The position numbers and the translations under genes were made by a program. Of a stretch of 64,000 bases of DNA, positions 27,634-38,937 are shown one piece after another. Numbering within the stretch: position 1 is the stretch's first letter; every line of letters starts with the position of its first letter. A model generated the notes under the pieces. It worked only from the letters and a program-made list of their open reading frames with translations. It was not told the DNA's origin and searched no databases. The stretch comes from Clostridia bacterium (lineage in GTDB: Bacteria; Bacillota; Clostridia; Oscillospirales; Butyricicoccaceae), in contig JAQXOO010000009.1 of assembly GCA_029099685.1 (NCBI GenBank), positions 39,089 through 103,088 of the forward strand, written 5' to 3'.

Positions 27634-29574
27634 ATGCAAGAAGATGTTGTCACCCGGGTGGATACCCAGTATGACGAAAATCAAATTCAGGTGCTGGAGG
27701 GCCTGGAGGCTGTTCGCAAACGGCCCGGTATGTATATCGCCACCACCAGCTCCCGCGGTCTGCACCATCTGGTGTACGAGATCGTGGACAACTCCATCGA
27801 TGAGGCGCTGGCGGGCTTCTGCACCCATATCGAAGTGGAGATCCTGCCCGGCGACGTGATCCGGGTCACGGACAACGGCCGGGGCATCCCCACCGGCATC
27901 CACCCGAAAATGGGTATCCCCACCCTGGAGGTGGTCTATACCGTGCTGCACGCCGGCGGCAAGTTCGGCGGCGGCGGCTACAAGGTGTCCGGCGGACTGC
28001 ACGGCGTGGGCGCTTCCGTGGTGAACGCCCTGTCCGAGTGGCTGAAGGTGGAGGTCCACAAGGACGGAAAGGTCCACGAGATGGCCTTTTCCCGGGGCGT
28101 CACCACCCGGAAGATGACCGTCACCGGGGACACGGACCACACCGGCACCCGGGTCACCTTCAAGCCCGACGGCGAGATCTTTGACGACCTGGTGTACGAT
28201 TACGAGATCCTGCACACCCGCCTGCGGGAGCAGGCCTTCCTCAACGCCGGCCTGCGCATCACCCTCACCGACAGCCGCGACCCGGAAAACATCCTCCGGG
28301 ACACCATGTGCTATGAGGGCGGCATCCGGGAATATGTGACCTATCTCAACACCAATAAAAATCCCCTCCATCCCGAACCCATCTATTTCAAGACGGTGAA
28401 GGAGGACAGCGAGGCCGAGGTGGCCATCCAGTATACCGACAGCTACAACGAGCTGATGCAGTCCTTTGCCAACAACATCCACACGCCCGAGGGCGGTATG
28501 CACGAGACCGGATTCAAGACCGCCCTCACCCGGGTCATCAACGATTACGCCCGGAAGTACAACCAGCTGAAGGAAAACGACAGGAACCTTTCCGGCGAGG
28601 ATGTGCGGGAGGGCCTGACCTGCGTCATCTCCGTCAAGCTCACCGAGGCCCAGTTCGAGGGCCAGACCAAGACCAAGCTGGGCAACGCCTTTATGCGAAC
28701 CCTGGTGGACAGCATGACCTATGAAAAGCTGTCGGATTTCTTTGAGGAAAATCCCGCGGTGGCAAAGACCATCGTGGAAAAGGCCCTCACCGCTTCCCGG
28801 GCGAGAGAAGCCGCCAAAAAGGCCCGGGAATCCGTCCGGCGCAAGACCGGGCTGGAATCCGGCCAGATGCCCGACAAGCTGCAGGACTGCAACGAGCGGG
28901 ACCCCTCCCTGTGCGAGATCTACATCGTGGAGGGCGACTCCGCCGCAGGCTCCGCCATCCAGGGGCGGGATTCCCGGTTCCAGGCCATCCTGGCCATGTG
29001 GGGCAAGATGCTCAACGTGGAAAAGGCCCGGGCCGACAAGATCTACGGCAATGACAAGCTCTATCCCCTCATCGTGGCTCTGGGGGCCGGCATCGGCGAG
29101 GAGTTCAACATCGAAAAGCTGCGGTACCACAAGATCATCATCATGGCTGATGCCGATGTGGACGGCGCCCATATCCGCACCCTGCTGCTCACTTTCTTCT
29201 TCCGCTATATGCGGCCGCTGATCGAAAACGGCTATGTGTATTCCGCTGTGCCGCCGCTGTACAAGCTCATCCGGGGCAAGACCGTCCGGGTGGCCTATTC
29301 CGACGAGGAGCGGGACCGCATCTCCGCCGAGCTGCGGGGGGACAACCCCAATGTCAAGGTGGACATCAGCCGGTTCAAGGGTCTGGGCGAGATGGACGCC
29401 CACGAGCTGTGGGATACCACCATGGACCCGGAAAAGCGCACCCTGCGCCGCATCACCATCGATGACGCGGTGGCTGCCGACCAGATCTTCACCGTCCTTA
29501 TGGGCGAGGAAGTGGAGCCCCGCAAGGCCTGGATCGAGCGCAACGCCCAGTACGCGGTGAATATTGATATCTGA
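27634..29574 (+). CDS. gyrB: DNA gyrase subunit B
   Basis: ATPase subunit that drives negative supercoiling. The 646-residue protein shows the GHKL ATP site (EIVDNSIDEALAGF and DNGRGIPTG), the GGKFGGGGYKVSGGLHGVG lid split here as GGKFGGG and SGGLHGVG, the TOPRIM glutamate in VEGDSAAGSA and the DADVDGAHI aspartates. The EGDSAAGSAIQGRDSRFQ segment departs from the common EGDSAGGSAKQGRDR, a variant seen in some Clostridia. GGAGGT precedes the ATG at 27634. The 204-base spacer to gyrA contains a short hairpin and no gene. Confidence 0.97.
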   Translation: MQEDVVTRVDTQYDENQIQVLEGLEAVRKRPGMYIATTSSRGLHHLVYEIVDNSIDEALAGFCTHIEVEILPGDVIRVTDNGRGIPTGIHPKMGIPTLEVVYTVLHAGGKFGGGGYKVSGGLHGVGASVVNALSEWLKVEVHKDGKVHEMAFSRGVTTRKMTVTGDTDHTGTRVTFKPDGEIFDDLVYDYEILHTRLREQAFLNAGLRITLTDSRDPENILRDTMCYEGGIREYVTYLNTNKNPLHPEPIYFKTVKEDSEAEVAIQYTDSYNELMQSFANNIHTPEGGMHETGFKTALTRVINDYARKYNQLKENDRNLSGEDVREGLTCVISVKLTEAQFEGQTKTKLGNAFMRTLVDSMTYEKLSDFFEENPAVAKTIVEKALTASRAREAAKKARESVRRKTGLESGQMPDKLQDCNERDPSLCEIYIVEGDSAAGSAIQGRDSRFQAILAMWGKMLNVEKARADKIYGNDKLYPLIVALGAGIGEEFNIEKLRYHKIIIMADADVDGAHIRTLLLTFFFRYMRPLIENGYVYSAVPPLYKLIRGKTVRVAYSDEERDRISAELRGDNPNVKVDISRFKGLGEMDAHELWDTTMDPEKRTLRRITIDDAVAADQIFTVLMGEEVEPRKAWIERNAQYAVNIDI

Positions 29575-29778
29575 TAAAAGGCGATTTTTTGCCGGACAAA
29601 CCGGTTTTGTCCCATAAAAAAACCGAAACGGCGAAGCCGTGCCGGATGAGGGCTGGCGGAGCACCGCGGCTGATGGATCCATCCTCATCCCCTTCGCGCC
29701 GGCCCGGCACCTTTCCCCTGAAGGGGAAGGCATTCCCACCAAAAAAACTCCTACCTTATACAAAGGAGAAACGAAAAC

Positions 29779-32310
<2,532 letters not shown>

Positions 32311-32313
32311 ACC

Positions 32314-32347
32314 AAAAAAGCCCGCCGGACGGTGCCGGCGGGCTTTT
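32314..32347 (+). terminator. gyrA terminator
   Basis: Stem AAAAGCCCGCCGG/CCGGCGGGCTTTT with a short loop, starting four bases after the gyrA stop. Confidence 0.92.
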
Positions 32348-32370
32348 GTCAGTGGACAGGAGGAATTTCT

Positions 32371-33258
32371 GTGAAGATCGCGACCTATTCTCTGCAGGGT
32401 GTGGAAAACGTGGGCGTTTTGACGCCCGGCGGCGACGCCCTGTGCCCGCTGGGGGCCTTTGGCTATGACTGCGGGGATATGCTGCAGGCCATCCGCCTGC
32501 TGAACCGGGGGGAGGTGTCCCGGCTGTCCGCCCGGCTGGCCGGGGGAGAGGCCCCCGGCGCGCTGCCCCTGGACAGCGTCACCCTGCTGGCGCCCATCCC
32601 CCGTCCGGAGCAGGACATTTTGTGCCTGGGGGTCAACTATGCGGAGCACGCTCTGGAGTGCGGCTTTATCAACGAGGCCCTGCGCAGCCGCAAGGCCGAG
32701 CCGGCCATCTATTTTTCCAAGCGGGTCAGCCGGGCGGTGGACCCGGAAGCCCCTGTGGACAGCCACCCGGACCTGGTAGACGACCTGGATTATGAGGCGG
32801 AACTGGCGGTCATTGTGGGGAAAGACGCCCTGAATGTGGCGGAAAGTGATGCCGAATCGTATATTTTCGGCTATACAATACTAAACGATATCTCTGCCCG
32901 GACCCTGCAGCGCACCCATAAGCAGTGGTACCGGGGCAAAAGCCTGGACGGCTTTACCCCCATGGGTCCCTGGATCGTCACCGCGGACGAGATCCCCTAT
33001 CCTCCGGTGCTGGACATCGGCACCAGGGTCAACGGCCAGCTGCGGCAGAACAGCAGCACCGGCTGCCTGATCCACGGGGTGGGGGAGATCCTGTCTGAGA
33101 TTTCCGCCGGCATGACGCTGAGGGCCGGCTCGGTGATCGCCACCGGCACCCCCGCCGGCGTGGCCATGGGCATGGCCCAGCCCAAATACCTGCGGGCCGG
33201 CGACGTGGTGGAATGCTTCATCCAGGGCATCGGCACCCTGCGGAACCCTGTCAAATGA
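32371..33258 (+). CDS. fumarylacetoacetate hydrolase (FAH) family protein
   Basis: Metal-dependent hydrolase/isomerase/decarboxylase of the FAH fold, 295 residues. Seen: ILCLGVNYAEHALECG, the metal ligand run DYEAELAVIVGKDA, GYTILNDISAR, KSLDGFTPMGPWIV and ATGTPAGVAMGM. These place it near YcgM and 5-carboxymethyl-2-hydroxymuconate isomerase types; the substrate is unknown, and close homologues act as acylpyruvases or oxaloacetate decarboxylases. A GTG start at 32371 follows AGGAGG. It is coupled by ATGA overlap to the adenylyltransferase gene. Confidence 0.87.
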   Translation: MKIATYSLQGVENVGVLTPGGDALCPLGAFGYDCGDMLQAIRLLNRGEVSRLSARLAGGEAPGALPLDSVTLLAPIPRPEQDILCLGVNYAEHALECGFINEALRSRKAEPAIYFSKRVSRAVDPEAPVDSHPDLVDDLDYEAELAVIVGKDALNVAESDAESYIFGYTILNDISARTLQRTHKQWYRGKSLDGFTPMGPWIVTADEIPYPPVLDIGTRVNGQLRQNSSTGCLIHGVGEILSEISAGMTLRAGSVIATGTPAGVAMGMAQPKYLRAGDVVECFIQGIGTLRNPVK

Positions 33259-34124
33259 GAAGCACGGGGGATATGATGGACATCATCCTGTCCACGGCGA
33301 AAGAGGATGACCGCATCCGGGCGGCGGTGCTGGAGGGCAGCCGCACCAACCCCAACGCCCCGGCGGATCTGTTTCAGGACTATGATGTGCTGTATATCGT
33401 CACCGAGACCGAAAGCTTCCAGGCCGACCGGAGCTGGATCGACCGGTTCGGGGCGCGGCTGTATATGCAGTATCCCGAGGACGGACCCTATCCCGCCGAC
33501 CGGCACCGCTGCTACGGCTGGCTGATGCAGTTCAGCGACGGCAACCGGCTGGACCTCCACGTGGCCACCCTGGACTATGCCCTGGAGAACGACCTGCAGG
33601 ACAGCCTTATCCGGGTGCTGCTGGACAAGGACGGCCTTTTGCCGCCCCGGGCCCCCTCTGACGACAGCGCCCATTGGGTGCAAAAGCCCAGCCAGGCGCT
33701 GTTTTCCGCCGAATGCAACGAGTTCTGGTGGTGCCTGAACAACCTGTGCAAGGGCTTGTGGCGGGGGGAGGTCCCCTATGCCCAGTGGGTACTGGGCAGC
33801 CTGCTGCGGCCCCAGCTGCTCAAGCTGCTGTCCTGGAAGGCGGCCGCACCCCACGGTTTCCGCGTTTCCGTGGGGAAGTGTGGAAAATACCTGCACCGCT
33901 TCCTGCCCCGGGAGGACTGGGAGGCCTTCCTTTCCACCTATTGCGGCGGGGATGTGGAGGAAATGTGGGCGGCAGGGGAGCGGATGTGCGACCTGTTCCT
34001 GCGTATCCAGCGGGAGACCGCCCTGGCGCTGGGCTATTCCTTCGACGCGTCGGAGGCCCGGAACAGCCGCGCCTTTTTCGACCGGGTGCGCCGGCTGCCC
34101 CGGGATGCAAAGGAGATCTTTTAA
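33255..34124 (+). CDS. aminoglycoside 6-adenylyltransferase-like protein (ANT(6)/AadE family)
   Basis: Nucleotidyltransferase that in its family adenylylates streptomycin at the 6 position. The 289-residue protein starts MRSTGDMMDIILSTAKEDD, then EGSRTNPN (the GS of the nucleotidyltransferase fold) and LFQDYDVLYI with the metal-binding DxD. The middle VPYAQWVLGSLLRP and C-terminal RIQRETALALGY regions also fit. It is chromosomal with codon use like its neighbours, so it may be an intrinsic relative with low or other activity, not a recent resistance import. Its start overlaps the FAH gene and the MATE gene follows two bases later. Confidence 0.85.
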   Translation: MRSTGDMMDIILSTAKEDDRIRAAVLEGSRTNPNAPADLFQDYDVLYIVTETESFQADRSWIDRFGARLYMQYPEDGPYPADRHRCYGWLMQFSDGNRLDLHVATLDYALENDLQDSLIRVLLDKDGLLPPRAPSDDSAHWVQKPSQALFSAECNEFWWCLNNLCKGLWRGEVPYAQWVLGSLLRPQLLKLLSWKAAAPHGFRVSVGKCGKYLHRFLPREDWEAFLSTYCGGDVEEMWAAGERMCDLFLRIQRETALALGYSFDASEARNSRAFFDRVRRLPRDAKEIF

Positions 34125-34125
34125 T

Positions 34126-35496
34126 ATGGCCAGGCTGACGGACGAACAGCAGTATCTCCGCATGACCGGGACCCCGGTGGCAAAGCTGGTGACCTCCATG
34201 GCGCTGCCCACCGTGGGCGGTATGCTGGTGACCTCGGTTTACAACATCACCGACACCTTTTTCGTGTCCCAGTTGGGCACCTCCGCTTCCGCGGCGGTGG
34301 GGGTGGTGTTTTCGGTGCAGTCGCTGATCCAGGCGGTGGGCTTTACCCTGGCCATGGGCAGCGGAAGCATGATCTCCCGCCGCCTGGGGCAAAAGGACCG
34401 GGAAAGCGCCTGCCGGTTCGTTTCCACCGCCTTTTTGATGGCCTTTGCCTTCGGGGCGCTGCTGGGCGTGCTGGGACTGGCCTTTTTGCAGCCGCTGATG
34501 CGGGTTTTGGGCTCCACAGAGACCATGCTGCCCTATTCCTGCGGTTATGCCCGGTACATTTTGCTGTCCGCGCCCATTTTTTCGGCCTCCTTTGTGCTCA
34601 ATGTGGCCATGAAGGCCGAGGGCCGGGCCACATTGTCCATGCTGGGACTGGGTGCGGGCAACCTGCTGAACGTGGCCCTGGACCCGCTTTTCATCTTCGG
34701 GCTGGGCATGGGCACTGCCGGCGCGGCCCTGGCCACCGCCCTCAGCCAGTGCGCCGGGTTCTGCACCCTGCTGTGGTTCTTTTTGAAAAAGCAGGACACC
34801 CTGCGCATCCGGTGGAGCTATGTCAGCCGGGATGTGGGGGATTACCTGACCATCATCCGGGTGGGGTCTCCCACCCTGTGCCGCCAGGGCTGCGGCAGCA
34901 TCGCTTCGGCCCTGCTGAACAACCGGGCCATGGCCTTCGGCGACGGGGCGGTGGCCGCCATGTCCATCGCCAACCGCATCTACAACATGGTGCGGTCGGT
35001 GCTGGTGGGCATCGGCCAGGGCTTTCAGCCGGTGGCGGGCTTCAATTACGGGGCAAAGCGCCCCGACCGGGTGAAGGGGGCCTTCCGCTTCACCGTTATC
35101 CTGGGGACAGCGGTGGCGTCGCTGTCCGCCGCGGCGCTGGCCCTGTGGGCGCCCCAGGTGATGACTCTGTTCCGCCGGGACGACCCGGAGGTGATCCGCA
35201 TGGGCGCCCGGGCCATCCGGATGCTGTGCGCGGTGCTGCCCCTGCTGGGCTATTCCACCTATGTGAACCAAATGCTTCAGTGCCTGGGCCGGTCGGGCAA
35301 GGCCACTTTTCTGGCCTCCTGCCGCCAGGGGACGCTGTATGTGCCGCTGATGCTGGCGCTGTCGTCGGCACTAGGCTTTTTGGGCATCCAGCTGTGCCAG
35401 CCCGCCGCCGACGGACTGACCTTTCTCATCTCCGTGCCTTTCCACCTGTGGTTTTTCCGCAGCCCCAAGGGCCTGAAACAGTGCGAAAAAAGCTGA
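34126..35496 (+). CDS. MATE-family efflux transporter
   Basis: Multidrug/organic cation exporter in the cytoplasmic membrane, 456 residues with about 12 helices. Begins MARLTDEQQYLRMTGTP, then VTSMALPTVGGMLVTSVYN and DTFFVSQLGTSASAAVG, the MATE N-lobe signature; QGFQPVAGFNYGAKRPDRV is in the second lobe. It is the third gene of a FAH-ANT(6)-MATE operon, one base-pair step after the adenylyltransferase. This grouping suggests a detoxification unit, although substrates are unknown. Confidence 0.9.
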   Translation: MARLTDEQQYLRMTGTPVAKLVTSMALPTVGGMLVTSVYNITDTFFVSQLGTSASAAVGVVFSVQSLIQAVGFTLAMGSGSMISRRLGQKDRESACRFVSTAFLMAFAFGALLGVLGLAFLQPLMRVLGSTETMLPYSCGYARYILLSAPIFSASFVLNVAMKAEGRATLSMLGLGAGNLLNVALDPLFIFGLGMGTAGAALATALSQCAGFCTLLWFFLKKQDTLRIRWSYVSRDVGDYLTIIRVGSPTLCRQGCGSIASALLNNRAMAFGDGAVAAMSIANRIYNMVRSVLVGIGQGFQPVAGFNYGAKRPDRVKGAFRFTVILGTAVASLSAAALALWAPQVMTLFRRDDPEVIRMGARAIRMLCAVLPLLGYSTYVNQMLQCLGRSGKATFLASCRQGTLYVPLMLALSSALGFLGIQLCQPAADGLTFLISVPFHLWFFRSPKGLKQCEKS

Positions 35497-35567
35497 GCTC
35501 TGCGGTTTGAAGAGACAGGCAGCCCCGCAGCCAAATGAAAAACGATCCTAAAAAAGGAGAAATCATC

Positions 35568-35729
35568 GTGGGATTGTTTTTTAAATCAAGGGAAGAAGAA
35601 CAGCGGTTAAGGGAAATCCGTAAGAACCGGGACCGGACCGAAGCGGAGCGAAGGGCGGGAATGGCCGCCACCCGGGCGTATCAGCAGGAACACAAAGAGA
35701 AATTGCAGGCCTCCGGCCAGCCGGACTGA
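35568..35729 (+). CDS. small charged hypothetical protein
   Basis: 53 residues if started at the GTG at 35568 behind an AAAAGGAG site (MGLFFKSREEEQRLREIRKN...). A Met-started variant at 35535 gives 64 residues but lacks a ribosome binding site. The product is rich in Arg, Glu and Lys and probably one long helix. No family was recognised. It lies 71 bases after the MATE gene and before a strong convergent terminator. Confidence 0.5.
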   Translation: MGLFFKSREEEQRLREIRKNRDRTEAERRAGMAATRAYQQEHKEKLQASGQPD

Positions 35730-35760
35730 GAGAGCCTTGCCCCGCCGGCACAGAATGCAA

Positions 35761-35795
35761 AGATCCTCCGTATGAACGGTTCATACGGAGGATCT
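35761..35795. terminator. perfect 17-base hairpin between convergent genes
   Basis: AGATCCTCCGTATGAAC and its exact complement flank a single G. T-rich sequence follows on the plus strand (CTGTTTT). It separates the rightward MATE operon from the leftward MATE gene. Confidence 0.75.
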
Positions 35796-35848
35796 GCTGT
35801 TTTGCGGATCATGTTCTGCTGTGAAAGATGCCTTTGGGTGAAAGTCCC

Positions 35849-37225
35849 TCAGGCCTGCTGCTCCATGGGACGGATGATGGTCTTGTTTATGTGCAGGAAG
35901 AACAGGGTGCAGGTGGCCACGCCCATCAGCTCCGCGATGGGGAAGGACCACCACACGGCGTTGAGGACGCCGGTGCGGCTGAGCAGCCAGGCAGAAGGGA
36001 TGAGCACCAGCAGCTGGCGGGCGATGGACACGAACATACTGTAGGTGCCCTTTCCCAGCGCCTGGAAGGTGGAGCTGGTGACCACGCAGAAGCCGGCAAA
36101 GATAAAGGAGATGCTGATGGTCCGCAGGGCGGGCACGCCGATGGCCAGCATATCGGGGCTGGCGTCGAACAGGCCCAGGAACACCTGGGGGATGAGCTGC
36201 ATCAGGGCAAAGCCCACCAGCATGATGGACACGGCAAAGGTGATGGACAGCCGGATGGTCTGGCGCATCCGGTCGGGGCGGCGGGCGCCGTAGTTATAGG
36301 CGATGATGGGCACCATGGCGTTGTTCAGGCCGAACACCGGCATGAAAATGAAGCTCTGCAGCTTGAAATACACCCCGAACACCGCCACGGCGGTGGAGGT
36401 GAAGCCGTTGAGGATGCGGTTCATGCAATAGGTCATCAGCGAGCCGATGGAGGCCATGATGATGGAGGGCACGCCCACCTCCAAAATCGGCCCGATCACC
36501 CGGCCCACCGGACGGAAGCCCCGGAGGGTGAGATGGATCTCGGGATTTTTCCGGAAATGGAGGAACATGGCGGTCATGGCGCCGCAGAACTGGCCGAACA
36601 CGGTGGCGGCGGCGGCGCCGGCCACGCCCATGGCGGGGAAGCCCAGCAGGCCGAAGATCAGGATGGGGTCCATGATGATGTTGACGATGGCGCCGGTCAT
36701 CTGTCCGATCATGGACAGCTTGGTCCGGCCGGTGGCCTGCAGCAGCCGCTCAAAATAGATGGCGGTGAAGCAAAAGGGGCAGATGCCGATGCAGATGCGC
36801 AGATAGGTGACGGCGTCCTGGATGATGGGGGCGCTGCTGGTCTGGGAGCGCACAAAGGCGCCGGAGGCGAACACGCCGATGAACATAAAGACCACGGCGG
36901 TGCACAGCTCCAGAAACAGGCCCTGCCGGGCGGACTGGTCCACCATGTGCTGGTCGTGCTCGCCCAGAGAGCGGGAAAGCAGGGCGTTGACGCCCACGCC
37001 CAGGCCCACGGCAAAGGCGATCATCAGGTTCTGCATGGGAAAACCCAGGGAGACGGCGGTGAGGGCGTCCTCGCTGATCTTGGCCACGAAGATGCTGTCC
37101 ACCACGTTGTACAGGGCCTGCATCATCATGGAAAGCATCATGGGCAGGGCCATGTTCAGCAGCAGCCGGTTCACCGGCTCGGTGCCCATGCGGTTTTCGG
37201 CTTTGGGAGTGGTTTGTTCGTTCAT
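35849..37225 (-). CDS. MATE-family efflux transporter
   Basis: 458-residue membrane exporter. The N-lobe segment NMALPMMLSMMMQALYNVVD and SIFVAKISEDALTAVS, plus IIAYNYGARRPDRMRQ in the C-lobe, place it in the MATE group (NorM/MepA-like). It is monocistronic, read from a consensus TTGACA-17-TATAAT promoter at 37277-37305. The start has an AAAGGAAGG site. This promoter overlaps a divergent one for the YlmH gene, so the two may be co-regulated or interfere. Confidence 0.9.
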   Translation of the reverse strand: MNEQTTPKAENRMGTEPVNRLLLNMALPMMLSMMMQALYNVVDSIFVAKISEDALTAVSLGFPMQNLMIAFAVGLGVGVNALLSRSLGEHDQHMVDQSARQGLFLELCTAVVFMFIGVFASGAFVRSQTSSAPIIQDAVTYLRICIGICPFCFTAIYFERLLQATGRTKLSMIGQMTGAIVNIIMDPILIFGLLGFPAMGVAGAAAATVFGQFCGAMTAMFLHFRKNPEIHLTLRGFRPVGRVIGPILEVGVPSIIMASIGSLMTYCMNRILNGFTSTAVAVFGVYFKLQSFIFMPVFGLNNAMVPIIAYNYGARRPDRMRQTIRLSITFAVSIMLVGFALMQLIPQVFLGLFDASPDMLAIGVPALRTISISFIFAGFCVVTSSTFQALGKGTYSMFVSIARQLLVLIPSAWLLSRTGVLNAVWWSFPIAELMGVATCTLFFLHINKTIIRPMEQQA

Positions 37226-37262
37226 GTTGACCTTCCTTTTATCAAAACATACAGAGAATTCG

Positions 37263-37305
37263 TTGACAACTCTACTATTATACAGATAAAATAAAGATGT
37301 GTCAA
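37263..37305. promoter_or_regulatory. overlapping divergent promoters
   Basis: Minus strand: TTGACA (37300-37305), 17-base spacer, TATAAT (37277-37282), for the MATE gene. Plus strand: TTGACA (37263-37268), 18-base spacer, TAAAAT (37287-37292), for the YlmH gene. The two share most of their DNA. Confidence 0.8.
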
Positions 37306-37326
37306 ATTTTGTCGGGAGGGATCACC

Positions 37327-38076
37327 GTGGAGACCGATGAAAAGCAGCTGCAGAAGCGCTTTGCCGAGCTGGCCGGCCGGGCCGGCAGCCGGGGGAGCTA
37401 TACCTATACCCAGTTTCTCACCCTGGCGGAGCAGGATGTGCTTCAGCGCATGGAGCGATCACTGCCCGCGCCGGTGAGCTGGATGGGCGGTTATGACGCC
37501 GCCGAACGGCGGCTGGCCTGCTTCGGACGGGAGGAGGAGCTGGGCTATCCCCCCGAATGTCCCATACGGTGCGTGGCCATGGCGCCCGCGTCCAGAAAAT
37601 TTGCCGGGGACCTGGGCCACCGGGACCTTTTGGGGGCGCTGATGGGGCTGGGCATCCGCCGCAGCCTGCTGGGGGATATCCAGCTGGTAGAGGGGACGGG
37701 CTATCTCTTCTGTCTGGAGGACATCGCCGGGTTCATCTGCGACAATCTCACCCAGGCGGGCCGCACCACTCTGCGCTGCAGCCTGTGTCCTCCGCCGGAG
37801 CAGCTGGCCCTGCCGCCGGAGCCGGTGGAGGTGGTGGCGGCGTCCCCCCGCCTGGACGCGCTGCTGGCGGCGGTGTGGCGGCTGTCCCGGAACGAGGCCC
37901 GGGAGCTGCTGGAAAAGGGACTGGTCTTTATTGACGGGCGGCTGGCGGACAGCGGCGCCCGGGTACTCAGGGAGGGGGAGCTGGTCTCGGTGCGGCACCG
38001 GGGGCGCTTCCGCTACGAGGGCGCCCTGCGGGAGACCAAAAAGGGCCGCCTGCGGGTTTGTGTGCGGATCTATTGA
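37327..38076 (+). CDS. S4-domain RNA-binding protein, YlmH-like
   Basis: 249-residue protein with the YlmH layout: an N-terminal domain (YTQFLTLAEQDVLQRM and GYDAAERRLACFG), a middle region GHRDLLGALMGLGIRRSLLGDI, and a C-terminal S4 domain (RLDALLAAVWRLSRNEARELLEKGLVFIDG, of which the first part RLDALLAAVWRLSRNEA is typical). YlmH has been linked to rescue of obstructed ribosomes in B. subtilis. GTG at 37327 follows GGGAGGG. It usually lies in the division cluster; here it stands alone. Confidence 0.87.
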   Translation: METDEKQLQKRFAELAGRAGSRGSYTYTQFLTLAEQDVLQRMERSLPAPVSWMGGYDAAERRLACFGREEELGYPPECPIRCVAMAPASRKFAGDLGHRDLLGALMGLGIRRSLLGDIQLVEGTGYLFCLEDIAGFICDNLTQAGRTTLRCSLCPPPEQLALPPEPVEVVAASPRLDALLAAVWRLSRNEARELLEKGLVFIDGRLADSGARVLREGELVSVRHRGRFRYEGALRETKKGRLRVCVRIY

Positions 38077-38259
38077 GCGGGGCGCAGCACCCCGGGAAAA
38101 CTCCTATCGGCGGCTTATATCAAAACCTGCCTGCGCGCCGCAAACGGATGCCGTTTTGCTCCGTATATTCCTAAGGAAGAAGTGGGGTCGCACAGCGGTG
38201 GATGAGATGGAAATACAGGCAGCTGTCGGAATGAATCTAAGCCGGAGATGCCCTTCGAC

Positions 38260-38660
38260 GAGGATTTTACCCCGCATGGCCGCGCCGTGGCACCCGCCTG
38301 CGGGGCCGGTTTGCTTCGCCTTTTGGGCAGACAGGGGTCCGGGGGCTTCCTGCCCTTCCGGGGAGGGCCCCCGGCGCGCTTTGGTGACTTTCCCGCGGTG
38401 GAAAGTCACGCAGGGGCGAGGGGGCGCAGCGCCCCAAAGCTATCCACAGGCACGCTTCGGTGTAAGCCGCCGCAGGCGGCTCTTAGATCGAGATGGCGCA
38501 GCGCCCCAAAGCTATCTGCAGGCACGCTTCAATGTAAGCCGCCGCAGGCGGCTCTTAGGTCGAGATGGCGCAGCGCCCCAAAGCTATTCACAGGCACGCT
38601 TCGACGTAAGCCCGCCGCAGGCGGCTCTTGGGCCGGGATGGCGCAGCACCCCGCAAATTT
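38260..38660 (+). repeat. dispersed intergenic repeat, copy 2, with three 72-bp tandem units
   Basis: A conserved arm (38260-38410, containing GTGACTTTCC-type hairpin halves around 38384-38409) is followed by tandem units starting GGCGCAGCGCCCCAAAGC at 38423, 38495 and 38567 (periods 72, 72, 73) and a partial fourth at 38640. Each unit contains the stem GCCGCCGCAGGCGGC. The arm and units match 15740-16105 in reverse complement. No gene is supported between 38077 and 38937. Confidence 0.88.
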
Positions 38661-38841
38661 CTTCTAATAAATACCGTCATCCCCAGCCTGCCGGGGGATC
38701 TTACGGCGGGCTTGCCTTGAGATTCCTGAATGTGCGCCGCAGATGCCCCCGTTCCTCTTGACAGAGGGAGGCCGGGCGTGTTAGGATGGCCCCGGGAAAG
38801 GCGGTTTTCTCCGGGTTTCCCGGGGAAGTGATTACAAAGAG

Positions 38842-38871
38842 TTTTCCACATTTTCCACGGTTTTTTCCACA
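38842..38871 (+). promoter_or_regulatory. cluster of three DnaA-box-like motifs
   Basis: TTTTCCACA (38842-38850), TTTTCCACG (38851-38859) and TTTTCCACA (38863-38871), all in the same orientation. The first and third differ from the TTATCCACA consensus at one base. They lie 70-95 bases before a MATE gene and about 14 kb from dnaA. Confidence 0.5.
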
Positions 38872-38937
38872 GAATAGAGGGATAATTTCGGGAAAAATCA
38901 CAGATATTGTGGTTTTACAGTCAGAAAGGGGATAGAT

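Noticed and set aside
29575..29778. Hidden gene or attenuator between gyrB and gyrA
   Set aside because: Only a weak hairpin and no supported frame or terminator; most likely plain spacer.
33255..34124. Recently acquired resistance gene
   Set aside because: No insertion sequence, composition shift or broken neighbours; the gene is coupled to its neighbours, so recent transfer is not supported.
38423..38650. CRISPR array
   Set aside because: Units are continuous 72-bp tandem repeats without the constant-repeat/variable-spacer alternation and no cas genes are nearby.
37931..38761. 276-codon frame over the tandem repeat
   Set aside because: Its protein repeats follow the 72-bp DNA units (a multiple of three), so openness is forced by the repeat; no ribosome binding site.
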